Shown: piece after piece, positions 39,528 through 47,038 of the stretch
Numbering within the stretch: the first letter of the stretch is position 1
Layout: each line of letters opens with the position of its first letter
Source of the DNA: an uncultured Bacteroidota bacterium
Lineage (GTDB): Bacteria; Bacteroidota; Bacteroidia; Chitinophagales; Chitinophagaceae
Direction of reading: 5' to 3'
Length of the DNA stretch: 47,038 bases
NCBI GenBank assembly: GCA_937928385.1
Contig: CALEZD010000019.1
Span: forward strand, 1-47,038
Notes under the pieces: generated by a model
Databases searched by the model: none
Told to the model about the DNA's origin: nothing
Seen by the model: the letters and a program-made list of their open reading frames with translations, nothing else
Position numbers and translations under genes: made by a program

Positions 39528-39545
39528 ACATTCGATTTTGAGCCA

Positions 39546-39553
39546 CAAAGGTA
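39546..39553 (-). promoter_or_regulatory. -7 promoter element of the TehB-like gene
   Basis: The minus strand reads TACCTTTG, an exact TAnnTTTG, 18 nt before the ATG at 39527. It places the transcript start after the longer frame's first codon, supporting the short form. Confidence 0.42.
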
Positions 39554-39628
39554 ATCCTACACGTAAAATTGGCGTGGTACTTATGTTACGCTTCGCTATT
39601 AATATACATTTCTCTATTTTCACAGCTT

Positions 39629-41095
39629 ATGAGTACTTCAGCCATACTGCTTATTATCATAGTATCCTATTTCGCATTGCTGCTGGGCATAGCTTTCTAT
39701 ACTTCACGGGGCTCTACCAACGAATCGTTTTTCATAGGCAACCGCAGCAGCAAGTGGTGGGTAGTGGCCTTTGGCATGATAGGCACTTCCCTATCGGGCA
39801 TGACCTTTATATCAGTACCGGGAACGGTAGGCGCTGCCGGGTTCTCCTACTTCCAGGTAGTAATCGGCTACTGGCTGGGCTACTTTGCTGTGGCTTTTGT
39901 TCTGCTGCCTATCTATTACAAAATGCAGCTTACCTCTATATATACCTACCTCGACCACCGTTTGGGCACGGCATCTTACAAAACGGGGGCATTGTTCTTT
40001 ATTCTGTCGCGCACGCTGGGGGCTACGCTCAGGTTATATCTCGTTATCAAGGTATTGGAATTCTTTGTATTGAAAGACCTGGGCGTGTCATTTGAATTTA
40101 CCGCAGTACTGATACTCGTACTGATATTGCTATACACATACAAAGGCGGTGTAAAAACTATTGTATGGACCGATACCCTGCAAACCACCTTCATGATACT
40201 GGCACTGCTGGTATGTGTGGGTTATATCATGAACCAACTTGGCCTCAGCCTCACAGGCACCTGGGAAGCCATGACTGCCAAAGGCTATACCAAAATGGTA
40301 AATACCGATATTATGTCGGCAGGCAGCTTCTGGAAAAGTGTGTTGGGCGGTGCATTTATTACTATTGGTATGACCGGCCTAGACCAAGAAATGATGCAGA
40401 AGAACATCAGCGTGAGCAACCTGAAGGATTCTCAGAAGAACATGATTAGCTTCTGCTTCATACTGCTGGTGGCCAACTTCATATTCTTGCTGCTGGGTGG
40501 CCTGCTCTACCTGTATGCCGACGCACAGGGCATTTCTGCGGTGGGCGACGATATATTCCCATTTATAGCTTTAAAAAGCGGCTTACCGTTTATCATCACC
40601 GTTTGCTTTATGATAGGCCTGATATCAGCCCTGTTCCCCAGTGCAGACGGTGCCCTCACCGCCCTTACCTCCTCTTACTGTATAGATATACTGGGCATGA
40701 AACGCCGCAACGACTGGAGCGAAGAACGCAAAAAGCGGGTGCGCCTGGTGGTACACAATACCTTCGCAGTAGTATTCCTCGGTTGCATCTTCTTCTTCCG
40801 CGAGGTGGATAATGGCTCACTCATCACTACCCTATTGGCTGTAGCAGGCTATACCTACGGGCCGCTGCTGGCGCTTTTCGCGTTCGGTATTCTCACCAAA
40901 CGCAATGTCAATAACAAGTTTGTGCCAATAATATGTATTGCTGCCCCCATTATTTCTTATTTCATTAAAGAACATGATGCCGCATTGTTAGGTGGTTATA
41001 AAATAGGTTTAGAATTGCTGCTCATCAATGCCATGATTGCCTATTTATTTCTTTGGTTATTTTCATCCAAACCCGCTGCCGAAGTCTCTCATTAG
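39629..41095 (+). CDS. Sodium:solute symporter (SSS family)
   Basis: 488 residues from the ATG at 39629, which gives the first membrane helix directly (SAILLIIIVSYFALLLGIAF). About thirteen helices are expected. Family motifs include GNRSSKWWVVAFGMIGTSLSG near residues 32-52 in two pieces, GTVGAAGFSYFQVVIGYWLG, YKGGVKTIVWTDTLQ and GLISALFPSADGALTAL. SSS proteins take up sugars, proline, pantothenate or other solutes with Na+; the substrate here cannot be told. The next gene starts 53 nt after its stop. Confidence 0.9.
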   Translation: MSTSAILLIIIVSYFALLLGIAFYTSRGSTNESFFIGNRSSKWWVVAFGMIGTSLSGMTFISVPGTVGAAGFSYFQVVIGYWLGYFAVAFVLLPIYYKMQLTSIYTYLDHRLGTASYKTGALFFILSRTLGATLRLYLVIKVLEFFVLKDLGVSFEFTAVLILVLILLYTYKGGVKTIVWTDTLQTTFMILALLVCVGYIMNQLGLSLTGTWEAMTAKGYTKMVNTDIMSAGSFWKSVLGGAFITIGMTGLDQEMMQKNISVSNLKDSQKNMISFCFILLVANFIFLLLGGLLYLYADAQGISAVGDDIFPFIALKSGLPFIITVCFMIGLISALFPSADGALTALTSSYCIDILGMKRRNDWSEERKKRVRLVVHNTFAVVFLGCIFFFREVDNGSLITTLLAVAGYTYGPLLALFAFGILTKRNVNNKFVPIICIAAPIISYFIKEHDAALLGGYKIGLELLLINAMIAYLFLWLFSSKPAAEVSH

Positions 41096-41100
41096 TTCAG

Positions 41101-41108
41101 TATTTTTG
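41101..41108 (+). promoter_or_regulatory. -7 promoter element of the O-methyltransferase gene
   Basis: TATTTTTG, an exact TAnnTTTG, 40 nt before the ATG at 41149. No -33 box is clear. Confidence 0.35.
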
Positions 41109-41148
41109 TGCTGATAAATACTTTTTCATCCCAAAACGAAGGGTTTTC

Positions 41149-41802
41149 ATGGGGCATTTTCTGCATTCACTAAACATTAACAATTACATAGAAAACTATA
41201 CATCGGCAGAAGATCCAGTTTTGGCGAAGCTGAATCGTGAAACAAATCTGAAAGCAGCATTGCCCGTGATGTTGTCAGGCCACCTGCAAGGCGCTGTTTT
41301 ACAGGCTTTTAGCCAGATGCTCCGTCCGCGCAGAATTTTAGAGATTGGAACCTACACAGGATACTCAGCAATTTGCCTGGCGAAAGGTTTGGCGGAGGAC
41401 GGGCATCTGCACACCATCGACATCAACGAGGAGTTGCAGGACATGTGTTTTCATTATATTTGTGAAGCGGGATTAGAGGGAAGAATCACGCAACATATTG
41501 GAAAAGCAGAGAAAATAATACCGGAACTGGACGAAGTGTTCGACCTGGTATTCATTGATGCAGACAAGATAAATTACGGCCGTTATTTCGACCAGGTATT
41601 TAGCAAAGTACGCATAGGCGGATTTATACTGGCGGATAATGTACTCTACGATGGTGAAGTGGTTTTGCCGCCGGAACAACAAAGCAAGAACGCGAAAGCG
41701 ATACATGCATACAACGAGAAACTGCGCAATGACCCCAGGATAGAACATGTACTGTTGCCCATAAGGGATGGTATTATGATAGCAAGAAAAACAAAAGAAT
41801 AA
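41149..41802 (+). CDS. Class I O-methyltransferase (COMT-like)
   Basis: 217 residues from the ATG at 41149; the longer frame to 41053 lies inside the symporter gene. Typical features: ETNLKAALPVMLSGHLQG, motif I ILEIGTYTGYSAICLAKGL, HTIDINEELQD, FDLVFIDADKINYGRYFDQV (metal-binding Asp) and GGFILADNVLYDGEV. The group methylates catechol-like or other hydroxyls with Mg2+ and SAM. The substrate is unknown. The glucosaminidase gene follows 23 nt later, so joint transcription is likely. Confidence 0.93.
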   Translation: MGHFLHSLNINNYIENYTSAEDPVLAKLNRETNLKAALPVMLSGHLQGAVLQAFSQMLRPRRILEIGTYTGYSAICLAKGLAEDGHLHTIDINEELQDMCFHYICEAGLEGRITQHIGKAEKIIPELDEVFDLVFIDADKINYGRYFDQVFSKVRIGGFILADNVLYDGEVVLPPEQQSKNAKAIHAYNEKLRNDPRIEHVLLPIRDGIMIARKTKE

Positions 41803-41825
41803 TAAAACACAAAAAACACTGGTGT

Positions 41826-44393
41826 ATGAAAAAAATGTTCGTAGTATTTGCCGCCCTTGTGCTGGCTTGTACGATAAACACAAATGCACAAAACCTGAAA
41901 AAAAATAATGTTCAAGACTATATTGAACGTTACCGCGCCCTTGCCATGAGCGAACAACAACGCACCGGCATACCTGCCGCCATCAAACTGGCACAGGGCA
42001 TACACGAAACAGGAGCCGGCACCAGCAAATTAGCTACAGAAGCCAACAACCACTTCGGCCTGAAATGTAAAACAGGCTGGACAGGACAGACCTTCAACCA
42101 TACCGACGACAGGGCCAATGAATGTTTTCGCAAATACAACCTTGATTTTGAATCGTACCAGGACCAGTCTAACTACCTGAGGTCGAATCCACGATACGCA
42201 TCATTATTCTCACTGTCCGTAACAGACTATGCCGCATGGGCATTCGGACTGCACAAGGCCGGATATGCCACCAATCCTAAGTACCCGCAACTGCTGATAA
42301 AAATAATTGAAGACTACAGGCTGCAGGAATATACTTATGCCGCATTGGGCAGTAATGGCCCCGCCACCGGCAATATAGCAGCCGCACCCGTATATGACAA
42401 TACAGGTGGCAGGCGTGATAATAACAGTTACGGACAACAATACAATCAACCCGTACAGCAACAGCAACCCGCCTACAACAACTACAATGCACAAAACAGC
42501 TATGGCAATAACAGCGGCACTCAGGCATATACGCCACCGGCAAACAGCTATGGTGCTTCGCAACCCATAAATAATACACCGCCCGAAAGGATTTCAAAAT
42601 ATATTGACACACGCCCCAGCGAAAGACAGACAGTAGTACGCTCTCGCCAAAACGGACGTACCGTTGAGCAACGTGTAGACAACACTCCACAGACAGTAGT
42701 TAAAATCAACAACCTGCGTGCCGTATATGGCAAGGCGGGAGACATGCCCCTGCAATATGCTGTGCGCAACGGTGTGCGGTATGAAAAATTCCTGGAGATG
42801 AACGACCTGGAAGAGAAACCGCTACCTACTGATATGCCTCTCTACCTGGAGCGCAAACACTTCTGGGGCATCAGGCCTATGCACCTGGTAAAGCCCGGGG
42901 AAACCATGCTGGTGATAGCACAGAAAGAAGGGGTTCAATTAAAATACCTGCGCGACCTGAACTATATGGAGCCGGGTGAAGAACCAATGCCGGGTGTAAC
43001 ACTGGAACTACAGGCACAGGCTGGCACGAAACCCGCTACACGCCCGCACACACCTGAGGATGATGGAAACTTTGCCAGGAATAACCAGGATAATAACTAC
43101 AATAACAATGGCTATACCAATAACGAAAACTATGATGGTTATGGCGAAGACCCTGAGATAAACAACCCCCGCTACTACGACCCCAGTGCTGCCAACCAGG
43201 CACCACCTACACGTACATTTCCCAAAAACCCCGCACCTGTAGTGCAGGAAGAAAAAACCATATTTGAAAAAATAAAAGAAGCCAGGGAGATACGCAAAAA
43301 GGAAAAAGAAATACAGGCTGCAATAGAACAACAACAGCAACAAACTGCCGTTACAAGTTCACCCGCCGCTACACAACAGCCAAACACCAACTCGCAGCCG
43401 GCTCCAAGCAAATACCTGGAAACTCCTTCTCCGGCTACACAACCGGCCTATACACAGCCTGCTGATAACGGGGCTGATACAAAGGGGAATTTCAAACCCA
43501 ATCCTGCCGGACAATATTATAATAGGAACACTTCTGCACAGGTACAAAACCAACAACCTGCAAGGCAGGAACAGGCCGGTAATAATACTTACCGTCAGCA
43601 GCAACAACCTGCATACCAGCAACCACAACAACCCGCGTACCAGCAGCCACAGCAACCTGCGTACCAGCAACCACAACAACCTGCATACCAGCAGCCACAG
43701 CAAAACGCTAATCAATATACTGCGGGCAATAATGTGAAACCCAATCCTGCTGCGCAAGTACAGGAAGAGGAATCATCAAAACGGGAGCGTAGGAAGAACA
43801 GGAAAGAAAGAGACGATGACAATAAAGCCGTGCAACCTGCCGTTGCCACGCCACAGCCGCAAAAACCCAGGACGGAACTGGATGCGTTGAAAGAGCAATT
43901 CGACAACGTCATCTATGCGGGAAATGATAACCAGCAACAAAAATATCAACAGCCTCAACAAAGGCAGCAAAGCTATCAGCAGCAACAACCACAACAGAAC
44001 TATCAACAACAGCCTGCACAGAATCAACAACCTGCTTATAACCAACAGCAGGGTTATCAGCAACAACCTGCTTATAACCAACAGCAGAGTTATCAGCAGC
44101 CGGCATATAATCAACAACAAGGCTACAGCCAGCAACAGCCGGCATACAACCAACAGCAAGGTTATCAGCAGCAACAACAGTACGCACAACAAAATTATGG
44201 CCAACAACCCCAACAGAATGTTGCACCGCGCCAACAACAATTGGAACCGGGCAAATTCTACACGGTAAAAAAAGGCGACACAGCATATACCATCGCAAAG
44301 AAAAACGGCATAACTATCCGTCAGCTTATGGATTGGAACGGCCTGGATTTTGACGCGATACAGGAAGGACAGCAACTGCGCGTGAAGCCTTAG
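41826..44393 (+). CDS. Cell-wall glucosaminidase with LysM domain and long Gln-rich repeat region
   Basis: 855 residues. A signal peptide (residues 1-21, ending NTNAQ) is followed by a GH73-type N-acetylglucosaminidase domain (about 28-170), with Glu61 in QGIHETGAG as the probable catalytic acid and NNHFGLKCK and YASLFSL downstream. A LysM-like segment lies near 355-400 (HLVKPGETMLVIAQKEG) and a clear LysM at the C-terminus (FYTVKKGDTAYTIAKKNG). Between them about 400 residues are disordered and rich in Gln, Pro, Asn and Tyr, with tandem repeats. It should bind and cut peptidoglycan; the repeats may form a flexible tether. Confidence 0.9.
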   Translation: MKKMFVVFAALVLACTINTNAQNLKKNNVQDYIERYRALAMSEQQRTGIPAAIKLAQGIHETGAGTSKLATEANNHFGLKCKTGWTGQTFNHTDDRANECFRKYNLDFESYQDQSNYLRSNPRYASLFSLSVTDYAAWAFGLHKAGYATNPKYPQLLIKIIEDYRLQEYTYAALGSNGPATGNIAAAPVYDNTGGRRDNNSYGQQYNQPVQQQQPAYNNYNAQNSYGNNSGTQAYTPPANSYGASQPINNTPPERISKYIDTRPSERQTVVRSRQNGRTVEQRVDNTPQTVVKINNLRAVYGKAGDMPLQYAVRNGVRYEKFLEMNDLEEKPLPTDMPLYLERKHFWGIRPMHLVKPGETMLVIAQKEGVQLKYLRDLNYMEPGEEPMPGVTLELQAQAGTKPATRPHTPEDDGNFARNNQDNNYNNNGYTNNENYDGYGEDPEINNPRYYDPSAANQAPPTRTFPKNPAPVVQEEKTIFEKIKEAREIRKKEKEIQAAIEQQQQQTAVTSSPAATQQPNTNSQPAPSKYLETPSPATQPAYTQPADNGADTKGNFKPNPAGQYYNRNTSAQVQNQQPARQEQAGNNTYRQQQQPAYQQPQQPAYQQPQQPAYQQPQQPAYQQPQQNANQYTAGNNVKPNPAAQVQEEESSKRERRKNRKERDDDNKAVQPAVATPQPQKPRTELDALKEQFDNVIYAGNDNQQQKYQQPQQRQQSYQQQQPQQNYQQQPAQNQQPAYNQQQGYQQQPAYNQQQSYQQPAYNQQQGYSQQQPAYNQQQGYQQQQQYAQQNYGQQPQQNVAPRQQQLEPGKFYTVKKGDTAYTIAKKNGITIRQLMDWNGLDFDAIQEGQQLRVKP
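43602..43697 (+). repeat. 24-bp tandem repeat, four copies, coding QQPAYQQP
   Basis: Four successive 24-base units (43602-43625, 43626-43649, 43650-43673, 43674-43697), each coding Gln-Gln-Pro-Ala-Tyr-Gln-Gln-Pro. The copies differ only in synonymous CAA/CAG, CCA/CCC/CCT and GCA/GCG bases, so the peptide is conserved while the DNA drifts. Confidence 0.92.
43930..44212 (+). repeat. Degenerate Gln-rich repeat region coding QQPAYNQQQGY-like units
   Basis: About four to five copies of QQPAYNQQQ followed by GYQ or SYQ or GYSQ, mixed with shorter QQ-rich pieces. Repeats are imperfect at DNA level. Part of the linker before the C-terminal LysM. Confidence 0.85.
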
Positions 44394-44401
44394 ATGATAA
44401 T

Positions 44402-44950
44402 ATGCACGAGGTTACAATTGACGATAAGAGATTTGAACTGTTTATAGATGCCGCAACTATTGCGCAGAAAGTAAACGAAACAGGCAAATTAATCGCAGAG
44501 GAATACAGGGGTAAAAGCCCGGTATTCCTTTGTGTACTTAACGGGGCTTTTGTATTTGCCGCCGACCTGCTGAGGCAGATTGACATCCCGGCTGAAGTAT
44601 CTTTTATCAAACTCAGTTCTTATGAAGGTACCAGCTCTACGGGCCATGTACAGACACTTATAGGCCTGAACAGTGAATTGAGCGGCAGGCATGTTGTAGT
44701 GATTGAAGATATAATTGATACAGGCAAAACCATACACGAGTTGCTGCCGCGCATTATAGAAAAATCGCCGGCATCACTAAAGCTGGTGTCTTTACTTTCA
44801 AAACCGGATGCACGTACACACGAAGTTGCAATTGATTATACCTGCTTCGAAATTCCTGACAGGTTTGTAATTGGTTACGGGCTTGACTGCAATGGCATGG
44901 GCAGAAACCTGCCGGATATTTACGCACTTGCAGACGAGGGGAAATCCTAA
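44402..44950 (+). CDS. hpt: Hypoxanthine phosphoribosyltransferase
   Basis: 182 residues; makes IMP or GMP from hypoxanthine or guanine and PRPP. The PRPP-binding motif is VVVIEDIIDTGKT at 98-110. LNGAFVFAADLL and the purine-binding region DRFVIGYGLDCNGMGRNLPDIY (read in two parts from residue 150) are normal. It starts 8 nt after the glucosaminidase stop. The last 4 bases overlap the convergent hldE gene. With purH it covers synthesis and salvage of IMP. Confidence 0.96.
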   Translation: MHEVTIDDKRFELFIDAATIAQKVNETGKLIAEEYRGKSPVFLCVLNGAFVFAADLLRQIDIPAEVSFIKLSSYEGTSSTGHVQTLIGLNSELSGRHVVVIEDIIDTGKTIHELLPRIIEKSPASLKLVSLLSKPDARTHEVAIDYTCFEIPDRFVIGYGLDCNGMGRNLPDIYALADEGKS

Positions 44951-45942
44951 CTACCCAATAGACGGGCACATTCTTCCATCAGCCGTTTTTTATTGATGGG
45001 TACCACGCCTACTTCTTCGCATACCAGGCCACCTGCTATGTTCGACACCTTAGCCATCAGTACGGGGTCTTTACTCAGGGTATATACCATGGCCGCAGTT
45101 GCTATCACAGTATCTCCGGCGCCCGATACATCAGCAATACTCCTGAGATGCGACGGGATAACTTCAGAACTGGAATTACCGTAATACACCCCTTTCTCAG
45201 ATAGTGTTATGAATGTAATGTCGTGGTGCAGGGCCGCTTTCAATTCTTTGTGCACCTTGTCCATAGTCACTTTGTTGATGATATTCAGCGATATATTCAA
45301 GCCTTCTTTTACTTCTTTCAGGTTGGGTTTAAAAATAGTAACACCTTTATAAGCAAGAAAATTATCCCTCTTAGGGTCCACCGCTACTACCATGCCCAAC
45401 TCGCGGCAATGCGCTATAGTGCGAGCTATAACATTTTCTTTAAGCACCCCTTTATTATAATCTTCGAATATCAGCACGTCCGGTTTCTGTATCTGCAGGT
45501 ATTTCAGCAGTTTCTCCAGGAAGGGGTGTTCATCTTTAGTACTTAATTCGTCATTAACCTCATCATCCATACGCAGTATGTGCTGGCTACGGCTCATCAC
45601 CCTTGTTTTGGTGGTAGTTATGCGTTCGCTGCTCAGCATCAGCAGGCCGGTGTCTATCCCTTCCTGCTCCGCCATATCGCGCAGTATATGCCCTTCATGG
45701 TCATTGCCCACCACGCTGGCCAGTGTTACCTTCGCCCCCAACGCTTTACAGTTCATGGCTACGTTGGCGGCACCTCCCATACGGGCCTCACGTTTTTTCA
45801 ACCTTACTATCGGCACAGGTGCCTCCGGCGATATACGCTCCACATCACCCCACCAGTAATTGTCCAGCATCACATCGCCCACCACCACTACGTGCAGGCG
45901 GCTCATATTCTTAAACAGCTTTGTCAGTTCTTCTTTCTTCAT
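44947..45942 (-). CDS. hldA: D-glycero-beta-D-manno-heptose-7-phosphate kinase (HldE kinase type)
   Basis: 331 residues from the ATG at 45942; a GTG at 45957 would overlap the permease stop. PfkB-family features: GDVMLDNYWWGDVERISPEA, MGGAANVAMNCKALG and the ATP signature DVSGAGDTVIATAA. The ISPEAPVPIV segment is diagnostic of the HldE kinase domain, which phosphorylates heptose-7-phosphate on the way to ADP-heptose for the LPS core. The nucleotidyltransferase domain of bifunctional HldE is absent, so a separate HldC-type enzyme is needed. It follows the permease with a 7-nt gap. Confidence 0.92.
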   Translation of the reverse strand: MKKEELTKLFKNMSRLHVVVVGDVMLDNYWWGDVERISPEAPVPIVRLKKREARMGGAANVAMNCKALGAKVTLASVVGNDHEGHILRDMAEQEGIDTGLLMLSSERITTTKTRVMSRSQHILRMDDEVNDELSTKDEHPFLEKLLKYLQIQKPDVLIFEDYNKGVLKENVIARTIAHCRELGMVVAVDPKRDNFLAYKGVTIFKPNLKEVKEGLNISLNIINKVTMDKVHKELKAALHHDITFITLSEKGVYYGNSSSEVIPSHLRSIADVSGAGDTVIATAAMVYTLSKDPVLMAKVSNIAGGLVCEEVGVVPINKKRLMEECARLLGS

Positions 45943-45949
45943 CCGGTAT

Positions 45950-47038
45950 CTATCCACGCTTTTTCACTATATAATAGATAGGTATGCCTATCAGCACTAT
46001 TATCAATCCCGGCCAGGTAAATTCCGGCTTGAATATGATCAGCAAAATACAAAACGATAATCCCATAAGGATATACAATGCCGGCAGAAAGGGGTAGCCA
46101 AATGCCTTGTATGGCCTTTCTGCATCAGGTTTTTTCTTGCGCAGGATGAATATCCCGGCAATGGTGAGGACATAAAATATCACCACTACAAATGATATCA
46201 TATCCAGCAAATCGCCATAGCGGCCACTCAGGCACAGTATAGATGCTACCAGGCATTGCGCCCATAATGCCCATTGAGGCACACCGTTCTTATTCAAATG
46301 TCCTGCTTTGCTGAAAAACAAACCATCTTTAGCCATAGTATAATATACCCTGGCACCGGATAGTATCAATCCATTATTGCAGCCAAAAGTGGAAATCATA
46401 ATCAGTGCGGCAATAGCCAGTTTGCCGTTGTCACCAAATACCTGGTTGGCCGCAGCTACCGCCAGCCTGTCTTCTTCGGGGAAAGCGATTTCATTCAGCG
46501 GCAATACGTTCAGGTACATCAGGTTGGTGGTAACGTACAACAGTGTTACAATAAAGGTTCCCAAAAACAAACTGAGGCCGATATTCCTTTGGGGATTTTT
46601 CACCTCTCCTGCTACAAAGGTCACATTGTTCCAGGCATCGCTGCTGAACACAGAGCCTACCATAGCTGCAGCAATAGCCCCCAGCAGGGCGGTGCCTGTT
46701 ATAGGCCCCCAGCCTGTAGGTATCAGCTGTCCGTTTTCATTACGTTCGCCCAGGTCCTTCATCGCATTAAAACCTGTTGCCCAGTTTTCTGCAAAAAAAC
46801 TATGATCAACCAATATAAAACCAAATACCACCAGGCCAAACAAGGCGAGCATTTTAGAAAAAGTAAAAATCAGCTGTATGGTTTTACCCTCTTTTACCCC
46901 CCGCGAGTTGACGTAAGAGAGCAATACGATGATACCTATGGCTACCAGGTGGGCAGGATAAATATTTATATCGCCCGCAGTGAACAATATATTATCAGCA
47001 GTCAGGTTTAAGGCGGGGAAGAAATATCCGGAAAACTT
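45950..47038 (-). CDS. Amino acid permease (APC family), N-terminus outside the window
   Basis: 362 residues visible; the frame is open to the last base, so the start is beyond it. Membrane helices of the APC fold are clear (LVAIGIIVLLSYVNSRGVKEG, TFSKMLALFGLVVFGFIL, GAIAAAMVGSVFSSDAWNNV, SFVVVIFYVLTIAGIFILRK). The segment ALIMISTFGCNNGLILSGARVYYTMAKDG is typical for the LAT-like amino acid exchangers of the family. The substrate is unknown. It ends 7 nt before the heptose kinase gene, so both may share a transcript. Confidence 0.88.
   Translation of the reverse strand, partial: KFSGYFFPALNLTADNILFTAGDINIYPAHLVAIGIIVLLSYVNSRGVKEGKTIQLIFTFSKMLALFGLVVFGFILVDHSFFAENWATGFNAMKDLGERNENGQLIPTGWGPITGTALLGAIAAAMVGSVFSSDAWNNVTFVAGEVKNPQRNIGLSLFLGTFIVTLLYVTTNLMYLNVLPLNEIAFPEEDRLAVAAANQVFGDNGKLAIAALIMISTFGCNNGLILSGARVYYTMAKDGLFFSKAGHLNKNGVPQWALWAQCLVASILCLSGRYGDLLDMISFVVVIFYVLTIAGIFILRKKKPDAERPYKAFGYPFLPALYILMGLSFCILLIIFKPEFTWPGLIIVLIGIPIYYIVKKRG

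Noticed and set aside
43602..43697. CRISPR-like array
   Set aside because: The units are contiguous 24-base coding repeats without unique spacers and lie in frame inside a protein gene.
43776..44375. Minus-strand open frame of 199 codons, very Leu-rich
   Set aside because: It is the reverse of the CAA/CAG-rich repeat region of the glucosaminidase; Gln codons read backwards give Leu/Val runs.

Overview
The window reads as chromosomal DNA of a Bacteroidota bacterium, most likely from the Chitinophagaceae or a close relative. The main signs are two secreted proteins with type IX secretion (T9SS) sorting tails, an Omp28-type protein, Rho with a very long charged insert, a DAHP synthase fused to chorismate mutase, a ComA-type phosphosulfolactate synthase, and many copies of the Bacteroidota promoter (-33 TTTG, 19-22 nt, -7 TAnnTTTG). 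It is mostly housekeeping sequence. I see no integrated phage, insertion sequence, CRISPR array or rRNA gene.

Layout. 1-2.2 kb: the end of a PlsC-like acyltransferase, ychF, and clpP on the opposite strand. 2.4-5.7 kb: two T9SS cargo proteins around a CAP-domain lipoprotein. 5.7-11.9 kb: gltX and a class IV aminotransferase, an LpxD-like acyltransferase, purH with a GNAT gene, and an SRPBCC protein. 11.9-21.5 kb: a long minus-strand run of comEC-like, TPR protein, unknown exported protein, fadN-like fusion enzyme, GT-C membrane protein and DUF4386 protein. 21.5-22.1 kb: an almost gene-free block with a strong promoter and short repeats, leading into pheS, an epimerase with a probable ATT start, and rho. 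26-33.5 kb: a barrel protein, an NTF2-like protein, truB, DAHP synthase/chorismate mutase, a methyltransferase, aroE, comA, a small membrane protein and lpxB. 33.5-34.1 kb: a tiny conserved-looking gene, then a tRNA-Ala(GGC) locus flanked by two damaged tRNA-Ala-like copies. 34.1-47 kb: a barrel protein, a FAD-linked oxidase, padR-pspC, two transporters, two methyltransferases, a glucosaminidase with LysM and long Gln-rich repeats, hpt, hldE kinase and a partial amino acid permease.

How the genes connect. LpxD-like, LpxB and the heptose kinase serve lipopolysaccharide synthesis. DAHP synthase/chorismate mutase and AroE serve aromatic amino acid synthesis. GltX, PheS, TruB and tRNA-Ala serve translation. 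PurH and Hpt serve purine synthesis and salvage. ComA probably supplies a sulfonate precursor. PadR-PspC looks like a self-regulated envelope-stress pair.

The observations most worth following are non-coding. (1) The tRNA-Ala locus has one downstream copy in which the anticodon arm and the T-loop are each replaced by a 16-nt palindrome of the form TCCCG-N6-CGGGA. (2) A minus-strand unit at 27.5-27.75 kb has a 21-bp tandem repeat beside a promoter, a C-rich and G-poor transcript of about 120 nt and an intrinsic terminator, all ending just before an NTF2-like gene; it looks like a regulated small RNA or an attenuator. (3) A consensus promoter fires into the gene-free repeat block upstream of pheS.
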